NCBI RefSeq assembly: GCF_009905375.1
Contig: NC_133653.1
Location: 84,236,079 to 84,300,078 of the forward strand
DNA: 64,000 bases
Source: Apium graveolens
Lineage: Eukaryota > Streptophyta > Magnoliopsida > Apiales > Apiaceae
Direction: 5' to 3'
Shown: one piece after another, positions 46,580-57,577 of the stretch
Position numbering within the stretch: position 1 is the first letter of the stretch
Layout of the letters: each line of letters starts with the position of its first letter
Program-made: the position numbers and the translations under genes
Notes under the pieces: generated by a model
Told to the model about the DNA's origin: nothing
Seen by the model: only the letters and a program-made list of their open reading frames with translations
Databases searched by the model: none

Positions 46580-48430
46580 TTTGATTTTGATGTGTGCAGG
46601 GAAACAGAAAGAATCTTTGGTATCTGGATAGTGGTTGTTCAAGGCACATGACTAGAGATTCTACCCTGCTCACTGAGTTCAAGGAAAGAGCTGGCCCAAG
46701 TATTACTTTTGGAGATGACAGCAAGGGTTATACTGTGGGATATGGATTGATTTCAAAAGAAAATATCATCATTGAAGAGGTTGCCCTAGTGGATGGTCTC
46801 AAGCACAATTTATTGAGTATCAGCCAGCTTTGTGATAAGGGCAATTCAGTAACCTTCAATTCAGAAGCCTGTATTGTGACAAAAAAGAGAAGCAACAAAG
46901 TGGTTCTCACTGGAGTGAGAAAAAGAAATATGTATCTAGCTGACTTCAACTCATCTAATGCAGAATCTGTCACTTGTCTTCTCAGTAAAGCAAGTCAAGA
47001 AGAAAGTTGGCTATGGCACAAGAAGCTGTCCCATCTGAACTTCAAGACTATAAATGAGCTTGTCAAGAAAGAACTAGTTAGAGATTTCCTCAAGTGGAGT
47101 TTACTAAGGATGGATTGTGTGATGCCTGCCAGAAAGGAAAGCAGATCAAAGTATCATTCAGAAAGAAGCTTGATTCAACAATTGAAGAACCTTTGCAATT
47201 GTTACACATGGATTTGTTTGGACCAGTCAATGTGTTTTCTATCTCAAGGAAAAGATTTTGCCTAGTAATTGTGGATGATTTCTAAAAGTTCTCTTGGACA
47301 TATTTCCTAAAGTCTAAAGATGAAGCTAATGAAATCATCATCAATCACATAAGATAAGTCAACAATCATCCTGATTTTAAAGTAAAAAGAATCAGGATTG
47401 ACAATGGAATTGAGTTCAAGAATTCTATGATGAGATAATTTTGTGAAGAGAATGGGATCATGTATGAGTTTTCTGCAGCAAGAACTCCACAACAAAATGG
47501 AGTAGTGGAAAGAAAGAACATATCTCTTATTGAAGTTGCAAGGACAATGCTTGAAGAATCAAGGTTACCAACATATTTTTGGGTTGAAGCTGTGAATACT
47601 GCTTGCTACACTCAGAATATTTCTTTGGTTAATAAATCAAAATGCATGACACCCTATCAATTGTTCAAGAATAGGAAGCCAACTCTAAAGTTTCTTCATG
47701 TCTTTGGCTACAAATGTTATATCTTGAGGAATCACACTGATCAACATGGGAAGTTTGATGTTAAAGCAGATAAAGGAATTTTTGTTGGATATGCTCTGGG
47801 AAAGGCATATAGGGTCTATAATATAAGAACCAACATTGTTATGGAATCAATACATATTTTGTTTGATGACAAAAAGATTGAAGGACTGCAATATGGAGAT
47901 TTCCATGAAAGCCTCAAGTTTGATAATGTGGAGATGGTTAGTGATGACAGTGATGATGAAAGTGATCAAGAAACAGTGAATAAGGATAATGCAGAAAATC
48001 TACAACTAATGAAGCACATAATTCAACATCTATCGAGTTACAAAATGATTCATCCATCGGGAGACAATCTGCCTTATCCGTCGGGAGACAGTCAGCTTCA
48101 TCCGTCGGGACACAAAGTGCATCATCGGTCGGAACATTAAGAGAAGCTGAAAGTCAGAATAAATCACCTATAGAAAGTTTCCCTTTCTCAAATCAAGGAT
48201 TCACAAACTCAGGGGGAGTTTCTAATAATCAAAACTCAGTCACACATCAAGACAACAATGAGGCCTTTTCATCTAGAGCTAATCTACCTCAACAAAGAAA
48301 ATGGACTAAAGATCTCCCTTTTGAGCTCATCATCGGTGATGCATCTTCTAGAGTTCAAACAAGAAGAGCAACTCAAGACAAATGCCTATATAGCAGCTTC
48401 CTATCTAAGGAAGAACCAAAGAAGGTAGAA
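46580..48430 (+). pseudogene. pol: Copia-C protease and integrase, broken
   Basis: Pol reading starts just after the gag stop in the -1 frame. The protease has WYLDSGCSRHMT (Asp codon at 46627). The GAG-pre-integrase block HKKLSHLNF is near 47027. A frameshift near 47090 precedes CDACQKGKQ and LLHMDLFGPV (first catalytic Asp near 47210). Stops at 47283, about 47356 and about 47436 follow. RIDNGIEF carries the second Asp, and TPQQNGVVERKN carries the Glu (47484-47520). The linker after integrase contains HPSGDN, YPSGDS and HPSGHK, which are the translated ATCCGTCGGGA-type motifs, and stops at 48138. Confidence 0.88.
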
Positions 48431-49939
48431 GAAGCTTTATTGGATCCTGATTGGATTTTAGCTATGCAGGAGGAGCTAAACCAATTTGAAAGGAACAAGG
48501 TATGGAAGCTGGTACCCAAACCTAAAGGAAAGAATCCAATTGACACCAAGTGGGTATTCAGAAACAAGATGGATGAAAATGGCATAGTGGTCGGGAACAA
48601 AGCTAGATTGGTTGCTAAGGGCTACTGTCAATAAGAAGGAATAGACTTTGATGAAACCTTTGCTCCTGTTGCAAGACTTGAAGCCATTAGAATTTTCTTA
48701 GCTTATGCAGCCCATGCCAATTTCAAGGTCTATCAAATGGATGTCAAAAGTGCCTTTCTGAATGAAGATTTGGAGGAGGAAGTCTATGTTCGTCAACCTC
48801 CTGGTTTTGAAGACCCAAATTTTCCAGAATATATCTACTATCTTTAAAAAGCAGTTCATGGACTGAAGCAAGTACCTAGAGCCTGGTATGATATATTATC
48901 AAAGTTTCTTTTGGAAAATCACTTCACAGGAGGTATTGTTGATAAAACTCTATTCTTTAGAAATGTTAATGGCTCTAGTATACTTGTTCAAATCTATGTA
49001 GATGATATTATATTTGGTTCTACAGATAAAAAACTTTGCAAAAAGTTTGCCAAATTGATGCAAAGTAAGTATAAAATGAGCATGATGGGAGAACTAACTT
49101 ACTTTCTTGGTTTACAAGTTAAGCAAGTTAGTGATGGAATATTCATTAGTCAAACTAAATATATTCATGATCTTTTAAAGATGTTTGAACTAATGGATTG
49201 CATATCTACAAAAACTCCCATGGCCACTGCAACTAAGCTTGAATTAAACACTACTGAAAAGTCTATGGATATTTCAAGCTATAGGGGCATGGTTGGCTCA
49301 CTTCTGTACTTAACAGCTAGTATGCCAGATATAATGTTTGCCACTTATCTTTGTGCTAGGTTTTAGGTTGATCCTAGAGAATCTCACTTAGTAGCTATCA
49401 AGAGAATTTTCAGATATCTCAAGGGAACACCAAAACTTGGCATTTGGTACCCTAGAGATTCTGGTTTTGATCTAACTGGTTATTCAGATGCAGATTATGT
49501 AGGTTGTAAAATAGACAGAAAAAGCACAACAGGAACCTGTCAATTTCTAGGGAACAAGCTTGTGTCCTGGTTCAATAAAAAGCAAAATTCAGTTTCTACT
49601 TTTACAGCTGAAGATGAATATATTGTTGCTGGTAGTTGATGTGCACATATTTTGTGGATGAAAAACCAATTGTTGGACTATGGTCCACAAGTGGATAGAA
49701 TTCCCATTTTCTGTGATAGCACAAGTGCCATTATCATCACTAAAAATCCAGTGTAACATTCAGGAACAAAGCACATAGACATCAAGTACTACTTCATTAG
49801 GGAGCATGTGATGAATGGTACTGTGGAACTTCATTTTGTTCCAAGTGAAAAGCAGCTTGCAGATATATTTACCAAGCCACTTGATGAATCCACCTTTTCA
49901 AGGTTGGTAAGTGAGTTAGGTATGCTTAATTATTCTTGA
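48431..49939 (+). pseudogene. pol: Copia-C reverse transcriptase and RNase H, broken
   Basis: One constant frame from MDPDWILAMQEELNQFERN through [31 protein letters not shown] and PPGFED to QIYVDDIIFGS, with YVDD at 48995-49006. RNase H has YSDADYVGC, FTAEDEYI, FCDSTSAI and KHIDIKYYFIREHVM, ending ELGMLNYS with TGA at 49937. Stops: TAA 48632, TAA near 48845, TAG 49364, TGA near 49637 and TAA near 49754. At 48632, 49364 and 49754 the related copies support a Gln codon, so C to T change explains them. Confidence 0.9.
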
Positions 49940-50465
49940 ATTATTTCAGATATTTTTGCAAGTTTTAATGCAGCCAGAAAATTAATTGATTTTTCAGCTT
50001 TGGATGAAATTTTGGCTAAGTCAAAATTTACATCCCGATGGATGCTCATTATCCATCGAGTTTGGTCATCCGTTGGAATATTATTTGTTAATAAAAATCA
50101 GTTACTTTTCTGGATTATTTCATAACCCGACGGATAATTGATTTATCCTCATCCATCGAATTGTCTCAATCTTAGTCGTTAAAACTCTGAACGTTATCCA
50201 TCGAGTGTACTTACAGTTTGTAAGCACAACACGACGGATAAGTGACAGAATATTTTTACAGTTTATTTATTTTTAAACGGCTATTTTGGGCTATTTTGAC
50301 TGGTTACTTTATTTCACTTTATTATTTTTGATAGTTTATCTCTGAGATAGTATAAAAGCAGAATTCATTTTTATTCTACTCTTTTATCATTCTCAATTTA
50401 ATTGCTCTAACTTCCTTTCTTCTCCAAAGCAAATATTCTCTCTCCAAATTTCTCATTCTCTAACA
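49940..50465 (+). other. Copia-C spacer between pol and the extra ORF
   Basis: Non-coding. It holds about seven ATCCGTCGGGA-type motifs in both orientations (50032-50075, 50124-50165, 50195, 50230), then an AT-rich stretch with a TATAAAAGC-like sequence at about 50350 and a CT-rich leader before the ATG at 50466. It could act as an internal promoter for the extra ORF (inference). Confidence 0.55.
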
Positions 50466-53400
50466 ATGGCACCGGTAGTCAAAATCATGTCTCAAACTGG
50501 ATATATCTATGAAAAGAACAACTTCACAGCTCTTGTGAACAAGGAGATTCAACAGTCTAGAGAGTTTCACAAAATGATGGACTTTGTGAAAGGCTGTAAA
50601 CTCAACTATGTGATGGTGGAATCTCCCGCAATCTACTGTGAGGTTGTAGAGGAGATATGGACAACTGTCATGTACAACTCAACTAACAAGACCATAACTT
50701 TCACTCTCAAAGGTAAGCAGTTTTGCATTAATAGTGACATTGTCAAAGCATGCTTTAGAATTCCAGATAATACTGCTACTGTTCCACACACAGACACTGA
50801 TATAGTTAACATGCTAAATTCCATGGGCTATGCACTTACTACCTCTAAGTTAAGTGAAATTAGGAGGTTAGGTCTTAGAAAAGAATGGAGTTATCTGTGT
50901 GATGTGGTAACTAAAGTTTTCTCTGGTAAAATTAGCAATTTTGACTCTGTTAACATTTCCATGCTTAACATGCTTTACAAGCTAGTTGCTGATAAGTACT
51001 TTAATTTCAGTGATTTGGTCATGTTTGAGTTAGGTTATAAGTTCGGAGAGCTTAATAAGAGAGGTAAAAGTGTTTATTATTCTAGATTCTTTATGATGCT
51101 TGCTAACCATCTTATTGAGAATATTGTAATTGAGAATCCAACCAACAAGCTGAATTGTTGGGTTCAAGAAAGGAGGATTATTGCATATCTTAATAGAGCT
51201 AATCACCACAAAGAGGTGCTCATCTTCTATTTTCCAGTCATGGAAGGTCCTCAGGTAAGTGAGGTAAGCTCTACTGTCTCCACTCTTCCAACCTCACACA
51301 TTTCTTTGCCTTCTAGTATAGTTATGGCATATGTGTCAATGACCCAACAGATGCCTACCCAAGCTACTAAACCAACAATTTCAAAATCCAAATCTAAGAA
51401 ATCCCCCTCTGGTTTCTTTCAAAAGAAACCAATTGCAAAATCTACTAAACACAAAGAGGGGAGTGTGAAGGTGAGTAAGCAAGGTGAGGGACAGGGTGAA
51501 AATCAAAGAAACCCTAAGGATAAGGCTAGTGAGATGAGTGTACCCAAGCCTAGCCATACCACAGTTTCCCAACAAACTGTGGTTGTTAATAAGGAAATTA
51601 GCTCATTTCTAGTTTCATCCTCCCAAAAGGATGTTACTATTGAAACAAGCTCCCAACCAGGAGCACAAGCCAAGAGGGCTAGGGACACTAGTTCACCACA
51701 AACTTATGCTAGAAAGAAAAGATCAAAAACCCTTGGGGATGCACAGGGAACACACACAGTGCAAATTGGTGCTAAAGACCCAGTCATTGCACCTTCTCAA
51801 AGTCAGATTGATGTGACTCCAATAAATGTGGAGTCACAGCCAAAATCCTTAACAATTGAAGCACCTGAAACACCAAATTCACCCACACACTCACTGGATG
51901 TTGACATGATCAATACATCACTTCCAAATTCTCCATCTTTAACTCTGTTAGAGAAGCCAAAAATCCAAGAAAGTGAGCATCATCTTTTAGATGATTTATT
52001 GGCTCACTTGCAAATTCTTTCTGAGTCTATTGAGACATTTGTGCCTAAATTTTCATCAATCCGCACAAAGTCTACAATAGTCTCCACTCCAAAGTGATTC
52101 ATTTCTTCTATCCCGATGGATATTCATCATCCGTCGAGTAATGATTGTATCCCGATGGATTAGCCTAACAGCAGTCATCCATCGGATAGCCATACTACTG
52201 TCCCAATAGATATTCATCATCCGTCGGGAGTCTCTGCACAACTTCAAATTTCTTCAATTATCACAAGTGCAGAAGACTTAGTGGTAGTGCAATCACTCTT
52301 AGGACTGAGGGAAGGGAGTGAATTGAGTAAGAGGCTGGGTTGCTCGCAGAAAAAAGGAGAGAATATGAGTGAACAAATGTAGTCCATTTCTTCAGGACTG
52401 GCAAAAGTGAGTGAGAGGAGTCCCAACTTAGATGGTGAAGGTGAGGGTGAGAGGGTGGGAAGCCAAGGGGAGCCCTTGATGCAAAAAGAGAGAGATATTG
52501 AGAGAAATGTAGGTACTAGAGAGATAAGGATGGACATCATTACAAGTGAGTCAATGAATTTTAATGATGCAGAAAGGAAAAGACTATTTTAGCAAGAATA
52601 TCAAGCTATCTAGATTTTATTTCCCTAGATGCTGAGACATTTACTCATCCTGTTACAGCTTATCAAACACTAGATGTATAGGGCAATGAGGAGGCTGAAA
52701 GAATACTTACTTTGGTGCATACCACTCAATCCATGCAAAGAGCTAAGGATGCCATCAAAGCCATGCCACCTAAAGCTAATGATGATATAGACTATAGCAC
52801 TGGTGAATCTAAAGACCTTTTTGGAGATGATGATGAGGATAGTGAAGAGCCCATGAATATAGAGGAGCAGCAGGCACCAGCTCTAGATCTAGCTTGCCAT
52901 CTTGGACATTCTCCAAGGAATATGATCTTAAACATTTCAGGATCACTCTCATCCATCAAATCCAGGAGTCACATAATGCTATTCAATCTACAACAGATGT
53001 TGGCACCAGGATGCTCTTACAGGCACATCTCAATTCTCTACAAATGCATCAAATCCAAGGCCTTCAACACAATCAGGATGTCACTTCTATCAAGACTGAG
53101 ATTGATCTAGTAAAGAAGGATATTTTTGATAGATTAGATGCTAAACTTCCAGAAGTAACAATGTTTGATATTAAGAGATAACTAAGGAAGAACTCTGATC
53201 TTGCCACAAAAGTGGAGTCCTTGGACAAAAGAATGATTGATATGGAAGCTTCTCTCACAGCTATACATCTACATCAAGCACAACAAACTCAACTGCTGCA
53301 ACAACTGGGGACTGCACAATCTTCTTCCTCCAATCTACTTGATGATAACGAAAAGGGGGGGAAATCATTATCTCAAGTCAGTCAAGCAGATCCATCTAGT

Positions 53401-55071
53401 GAGGGGGAGAAAGTGGTAAATGTACAAATCATCCAAGTAATTATTCTAGAAATTACTCTTCCAAAACCACCAGTATTGGACAGTATTGATCTTATCCACA
53501 TAGCAGCTGCTAAGCTTGAGTCAAAGTCAATTCCTAAGATGCTTGATGTTGCAACTGTGGAGAAGGAACTAGATGATAAATGGAAAAAGATAGATACAGA
53601 AATTCAACAAAATTTTGGGCCAATTCAGAAATCGCACAAAGTCTTCAATCATCACTCTCAAGTCAAGCAGAATTCTGTGAATGAAATTTGTATGAATTAT
53701 CTTTAAAAAGGCCAAACATCTTGCATCAAATCTCCAAAAGCAAATCTTATCATGAAGCTCAAAAGAAACTACTCAAGGTTTTCAGACAAAAATCCTATGG
53801 ATATTTGTGTATGAGACACCTAGGCCAGATGAGAAGAAGCTGTTAGCTAGGTCAATCGTATTTTCTAAGGATCCTACAGATTCAGCACTCAAAAGAAGAA
53901 TTTCTAAGATTTACAAAAATGGTAAAGAAATCTATGTGGTGGCTGGACACCCTCAGTTTGTAAAAGCTAAAAAGGAAGAGAAGGAAAGAATCAGGCAAGA
54001 AAAGAAGCAAGCTGCCTTAGATGCTAAGAAGCTCAAACAAAAGAAGGAGCAAGTTGCTATCTTGGCCAAACTTCAAGTTGTAAAGTCTACAACTGAGATT
54101 TCTACACAACCATCTATAATTGTTGAACCTCAAAATCAGAAAGTGCAAGATGAACCACAACAGAAAAGAAGGTTTAGATACAAGCTCCACTCCAAAAGAA
54201 AATTTGACTTCAATGATGAGGAAATGGAAGACTATATTCCCAAAAAGTCTACAACTTCAACTCAGACATCAAAACCCTCAATGGTATTTGAAGAATTCAA
54301 GGTGGTGGATCCAATAAGGAATATTCATGGTGATCCCATAATTCCAAAGGATGAGCCAGTTGACTGGGATATTTTGCCAATTCATGAACTAAACTTTCCA
54401 ATCTTCAACAAGCCAAAGAAGACAAAGACCAGAGCAAGCAAGAAAGTGAAGCCTGTGACTCTCAAATCCAAGACCCTAACCAAATCTCAATCTACAGTCA
54501 ATAAGGGAGATTTGTTATACATCTGTGACATCAAGGAGTTCTCTGACATAAACCTCTACTTAGGTGAATTGGAAGAAGTAAGAGGAATTGATGCTCACAG
54601 ACATCTTCCTGAAAGGCTGGTGTTTAAATATAAGGGAGGAAAAGAGATAATATGGACACTTTACATGATTCTTCTAGAAAGCCAATTTGTTCTAATAAAG
54701 AACTACTCATCTTTCAAAAAGAACTTTGGATACAATGTGACTGCAAGGAGATTAGTTCTAAAGAAGATTGAGGAGCTGAGGAGTAATAAAGCTAAAGATG
54801 CACTACCAAAAACTCTGTCAATTCCCTTCACAGGAAAGAGAGTGCATTTGAGGCCCTATTGGCTGATGGAATTCAGGGATGAAAAGGGAGTAAGAAGATT
54901 TTTCAGATTGGAGGACCAGTTGAGTATCTCTAGCAATGAGACTTTATTGGAAATGCAAGAAATGTTGGATCTCTCATAAGCTAATAACTTGAGTTCCACA
55001 GACAACTCAAAAATCAGATAGAAGAGAACAACAGGAGGCTTGGAAAGAAATCCAGATAATCAAGGAAATAG
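50466..55071 (+). pseudogene. Copia-C extra ORF downstream of pol (about 1530 residues), unknown function, broken
   Basis: ATG at 50466 gives 543 uninterrupted codons (MAPVVKIMSQTGYIYEKN...) to TGA 52095. The N-terminal block has FVKGCKLNYVM, IRRLGLRKEWSYLCDVVTK and NPTNKLNCWVQERR. A Ser/Pro/Lys-rich middle follows. Frame 0 continues to about 52592. Later parts lie in frames 2 and 1 (52712-53706; Gln-rich helix LHQAQQTQLLQQLG) and frame 2 (53807-54979; Lys-rich helix KAKKEEKERIRQEKKQAALDAKK and LRPYWLMEF). Damaged C-terminal coding reaches TAG 55069. Domain order, length and C-terminus match Copia-A. I see no signal peptide, membrane span or enzymatic motif. In SIRE elements this place holds an env-like ORF; I do not endorse that function here. 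Confidence 0.8.
52095..52235. repeat. Six-copy cluster of ATCCGTCGGGA-type motifs inside the Copia-C extra ORF
   Basis: Alternating TCCCGATGGAT and CATCCGTCGGGA/CATCCATCGGAT units lie between the N-terminal and middle parts of the ORF. A related cluster lies at about 22815-22930 in Copia-A. Confidence 0.75.
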
Positions 55072-55261
55072 ACTTATCTGCTCAGACTAGAGGAGCAGCT
55101 TGATAATGATTGTGAGCAACTTATTTGTATACTTTGCTTTGTTCAATTTTCAGTAAATATTGTAGCACTTATCAGTTTCATCTACTATTTTTATTCTGTA
55201 TCTTTAGGATGTTTTATTATCATCAAGTTTCTCTTAATTTATGGCTATAATTCCAATAGAC

Positions 55262-55277
55262 GTAAATTGGGGGAAAC
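55262..55277 (+). other. Copia-C polypurine tract
   Basis: AAATTGGGGGAAAC directly precedes the LTR start TGATAGGAATATG. Confidence 0.8.
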
Positions 55278-56055
55278 TGATAGGAATATGTTGTGAACTT
55301 GATGATAAATTAAACAAAACACCTTAGTAGATTTAACTTAGTGAATTTTGTAGCACTCGATGGATGATCAAATATAGTCCCGACGGATGATTTAATATAG
55401 TCCCGACGGATGACGATTTGACATCCACCAGGTGAGTAGCTTATGTAAAAATAAGATATGTAGCATATTTCTGCAAACGACTTTGTGTAGATTTTGTAGG
55501 AGCATATGAGTCATGTTGACTACTAGTGGATATCCAGAATAGGTTGATTAGTTATAAATATAAGATGTCTTGTAATTCTGTATAAGTGAAATGGAGTCAA
55601 GTAACAAATAGCTACCCGACGGATGATCAACAAAGCTACCCGACGGATGACAAGCATGTACCCGACGGATGATCAAATTCAAATATCTGTTGACAGTGAC
55701 AACACAGTCACATGCATTGGGTGTTTGCAAAAGGAATGTGGTAGCCTGTTAAGCAGGAATTTGAGAACAAAGAAGCATTACCATTTCCATGCTATTATGA
55801 AGATATTCAAAGATGCTGGAATATAGTAGTGAAGCAGCATGGAGTTAGACTAGATATGTTATATTTTATTATATTATCTTATTTTCATATAAACTTGGTA
55901 ATATATAAACCAAGTGTAGCTAGTAGAACATTCAACTAAGCAAACACATTTCAAAGAGAGATAGAAAAAGTTGTACTTGTCAAGAATTTCTCTATAGTTT
56001 GTTTGTTCTACTTGTAAGCAGCTGTGAGCTATTCAATCTTCACAGGGTTCTCATT

Positions 56056-56093
<38 letters not shown>

Positions 56094-56302
56094 GGTGGAT
56101 ACTTTCAAATCCACCAGAAAGTTTTTAAAAGCTTGTGTTTTTATTACTTTGTGTTTTGATTATATAACTACTTCATTCCGCAATCTGCAAATCAAACACT
56201 TATATATTAATCGAGTTAGAACTGCGTTAAAATCTTGAAAAAGTAGCCAGAATTACATTCAACCCCCTTCTGTAATTCTTGTTATTTTGTTAGGGAATAA
56301 CA
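55278..56302 (+). repeat. Copia-C 3' LTR (1025 bp)
   Basis: TGATAGGAATATG...GGGAATAACA. Nearly identical to the 5' LTR, with fewer motif copies around 55620-55670 and a longer, uninterrupted AT microsatellite (about 56058-56091). Confidence 0.94.
55902..55909 (+). promoter_or_regulatory. Putative TATA box of Copia-C 3' LTR
   Basis: TATATAAA, same context as 43747. Confidence 0.5.
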
Positions 56303-56307
56303 GTACC
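56303..56307. other. Target site duplication of Copia-C, right copy
   Basis: GTACC, identical to 43096-43100. Confidence 0.9.
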
Positions 56308-57004
56308 TTCGCCTGCGGTACCTTTGGTAGTCTCCCTAGTAGACATAGTACTAAAGTCTACCCCTCCAAGTCCTTCAAAGAGTCCTATCATATCTCGAGA
56401 ACTCGAACTACATCGAAGTTCCCTAAGCGTTTTGCTTGTTGATAGAAACAGTTTATCTTATCAGTGTGTGTATATATATATGTACTTCCAAAAATTTTCG
56501 GAGGAAGTACTAAGGATGTGAGTTGAACATTCTCAACAGATAAATAAATAAGGGGGAGTTTCTTTTGAAACTATTTCAGAATATTTAAAATAAGTTGATA
56601 TAATATTTTTCGATAATTTGAAAGTATTCAAATGACTTTCTGAAATTCAGAAAGTATTTTAAAAGTAGGTCTTATGATTTTTAAATCATTTTAAATTACT
56701 AAATAAATATTAAATAATTAGATAATAATTATTAAATAATTAAATCTCGAATAATTATATATTTTAAAAGAATATTTGAAATAATATTCCTCAACTATTT
56801 TATGTTGAAAAATTAAAGTACTCCTTAATAATATACTTAATTGATTTTGAAATAATAATCGTTGGAGAATACTCCTCTTATATTAAATGAATAACTGAAA
56901 TAATATTCATTATTCGAATAATAAAATATAGTTGAGGGAATACGATTTTTGGAAATTGTTTTAACTAAATTCGACGTATTTTAATATTTCGCAAGTGAAC
57001 GTTA
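56308..57004 (-). repeat. LTR-C, right part
   Basis: Continues the gypsy LTR from 43100. The AT-rich stretch with repeated AATAATATTC blocks and ACTCCT/AATACTCCTC resembles the corresponding zone of the Gypsy-B LTR (29000-29400). It ends where Copia-D starts; the remaining LTR should lie right of the window. Confidence 0.65.
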
Positions 57005-57563
57005 TGTTAGGCCTCAATGATACTATAAAAGGGGGTTGAATATAGTATCTACAATCAATTCGATTATAAACACAAGTATTTAATATAAAACAAGCTTATT
57101 CAATATATCAAACTCTGTTACAGTAGGTTTAATCTACTCTCTCAGTGATGTATGATATCACTAAGAGCTGCTAGGGTTACAATAATAATATTCTCGTGAA
57201 TGATAACACATATAATGTAAACCCTAATATGTGTTTATATACTACACAGTTACAAGATATCTCCTAATTAATATGATATGTTCTGTTTCCTAAAATACAT
57301 CAATCAGAGATTATCTACTGTAGTCATTTAGTTGTATAACTCTCCAAGCATATCTTCTTTTGTTTAATCCAGATCCTCTCTTGTAAATCAGCCGTTTTTC
57401 ATCCCTAAAGTGTATCCGCACTTAAGTTCTGATGTAAGTCCCGATGGTTTAAATTCTGATAACTTCCTGTCTTCAGTAAGTTCTGATTTCCAGTTAAGTT
57501 CTAATATTATGTTCTGAAACTAAACAAATCATATTAGACATGACATCACAAATATATCTAACA
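57005..57563 (-). repeat. Copia-D 3' LTR (559 bp)
   Basis: Starts TGTTAGGCCTCAATG and ends TATATCTAACA; its internal AAAAGGGGGTTGAATATAG is the counterpart of the GGGGTTGAAT block of the other copia LTRs. It contains at least five AAGTTCTGAT-like motifs (57421-57524). A TATATAAA box lies on the minus strand at 57241-57234. Confidence 0.85.
57234..57241 (-). promoter_or_regulatory. Putative TATA box of Copia-D LTR
   Basis: TATATAAA on the minus strand, followed by CACATATTAGGG. Confidence 0.45.
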
Positions 57564-57577
57564 ATTTCCCCCAACTT
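57564..57577 (-). other. Copia-D polypurine tract
   Basis: The minus strand reads AGTTGGGGGAAAT beside the LTR. Confidence 0.75.

Larger units (their letters stand above)
43101..56302 (+). mobile_element. Copia-C: complete Ty1/copia retrotransposon, SIRE-like, 13.2 kb
   Basis: It is bounded by LTRs of 1040 and 1025 bp and flanked by the 5 bp duplication GTACC. Internal order is primer-binding site, gag, protease, integrase, reverse transcriptase, RNase H, spacer, 4.6 kb extra ORF, polypurine tract. It inserted into LTR-C. Every coding section carries stops or frameshifts. It is the same family as Copia-A but clearly diverged from it. Confidence 0.95.

Noticed and set aside
48027..48135. Regularly spaced ATCCGTCGGGA copies resembling a CRISPR-like array
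   Set aside because: Copies are short, unevenly spaced, degenerate, in both orientations elsewhere, and inside a plant retrotransposon; no cas genes and a eukaryotic context.
50466..52097. Calling the extra copia ORF an envelope gene
   Set aside because: No signal peptide, transmembrane span or fusion-like segment is visible in Copia-A, Copia-C or Copia-D versions.
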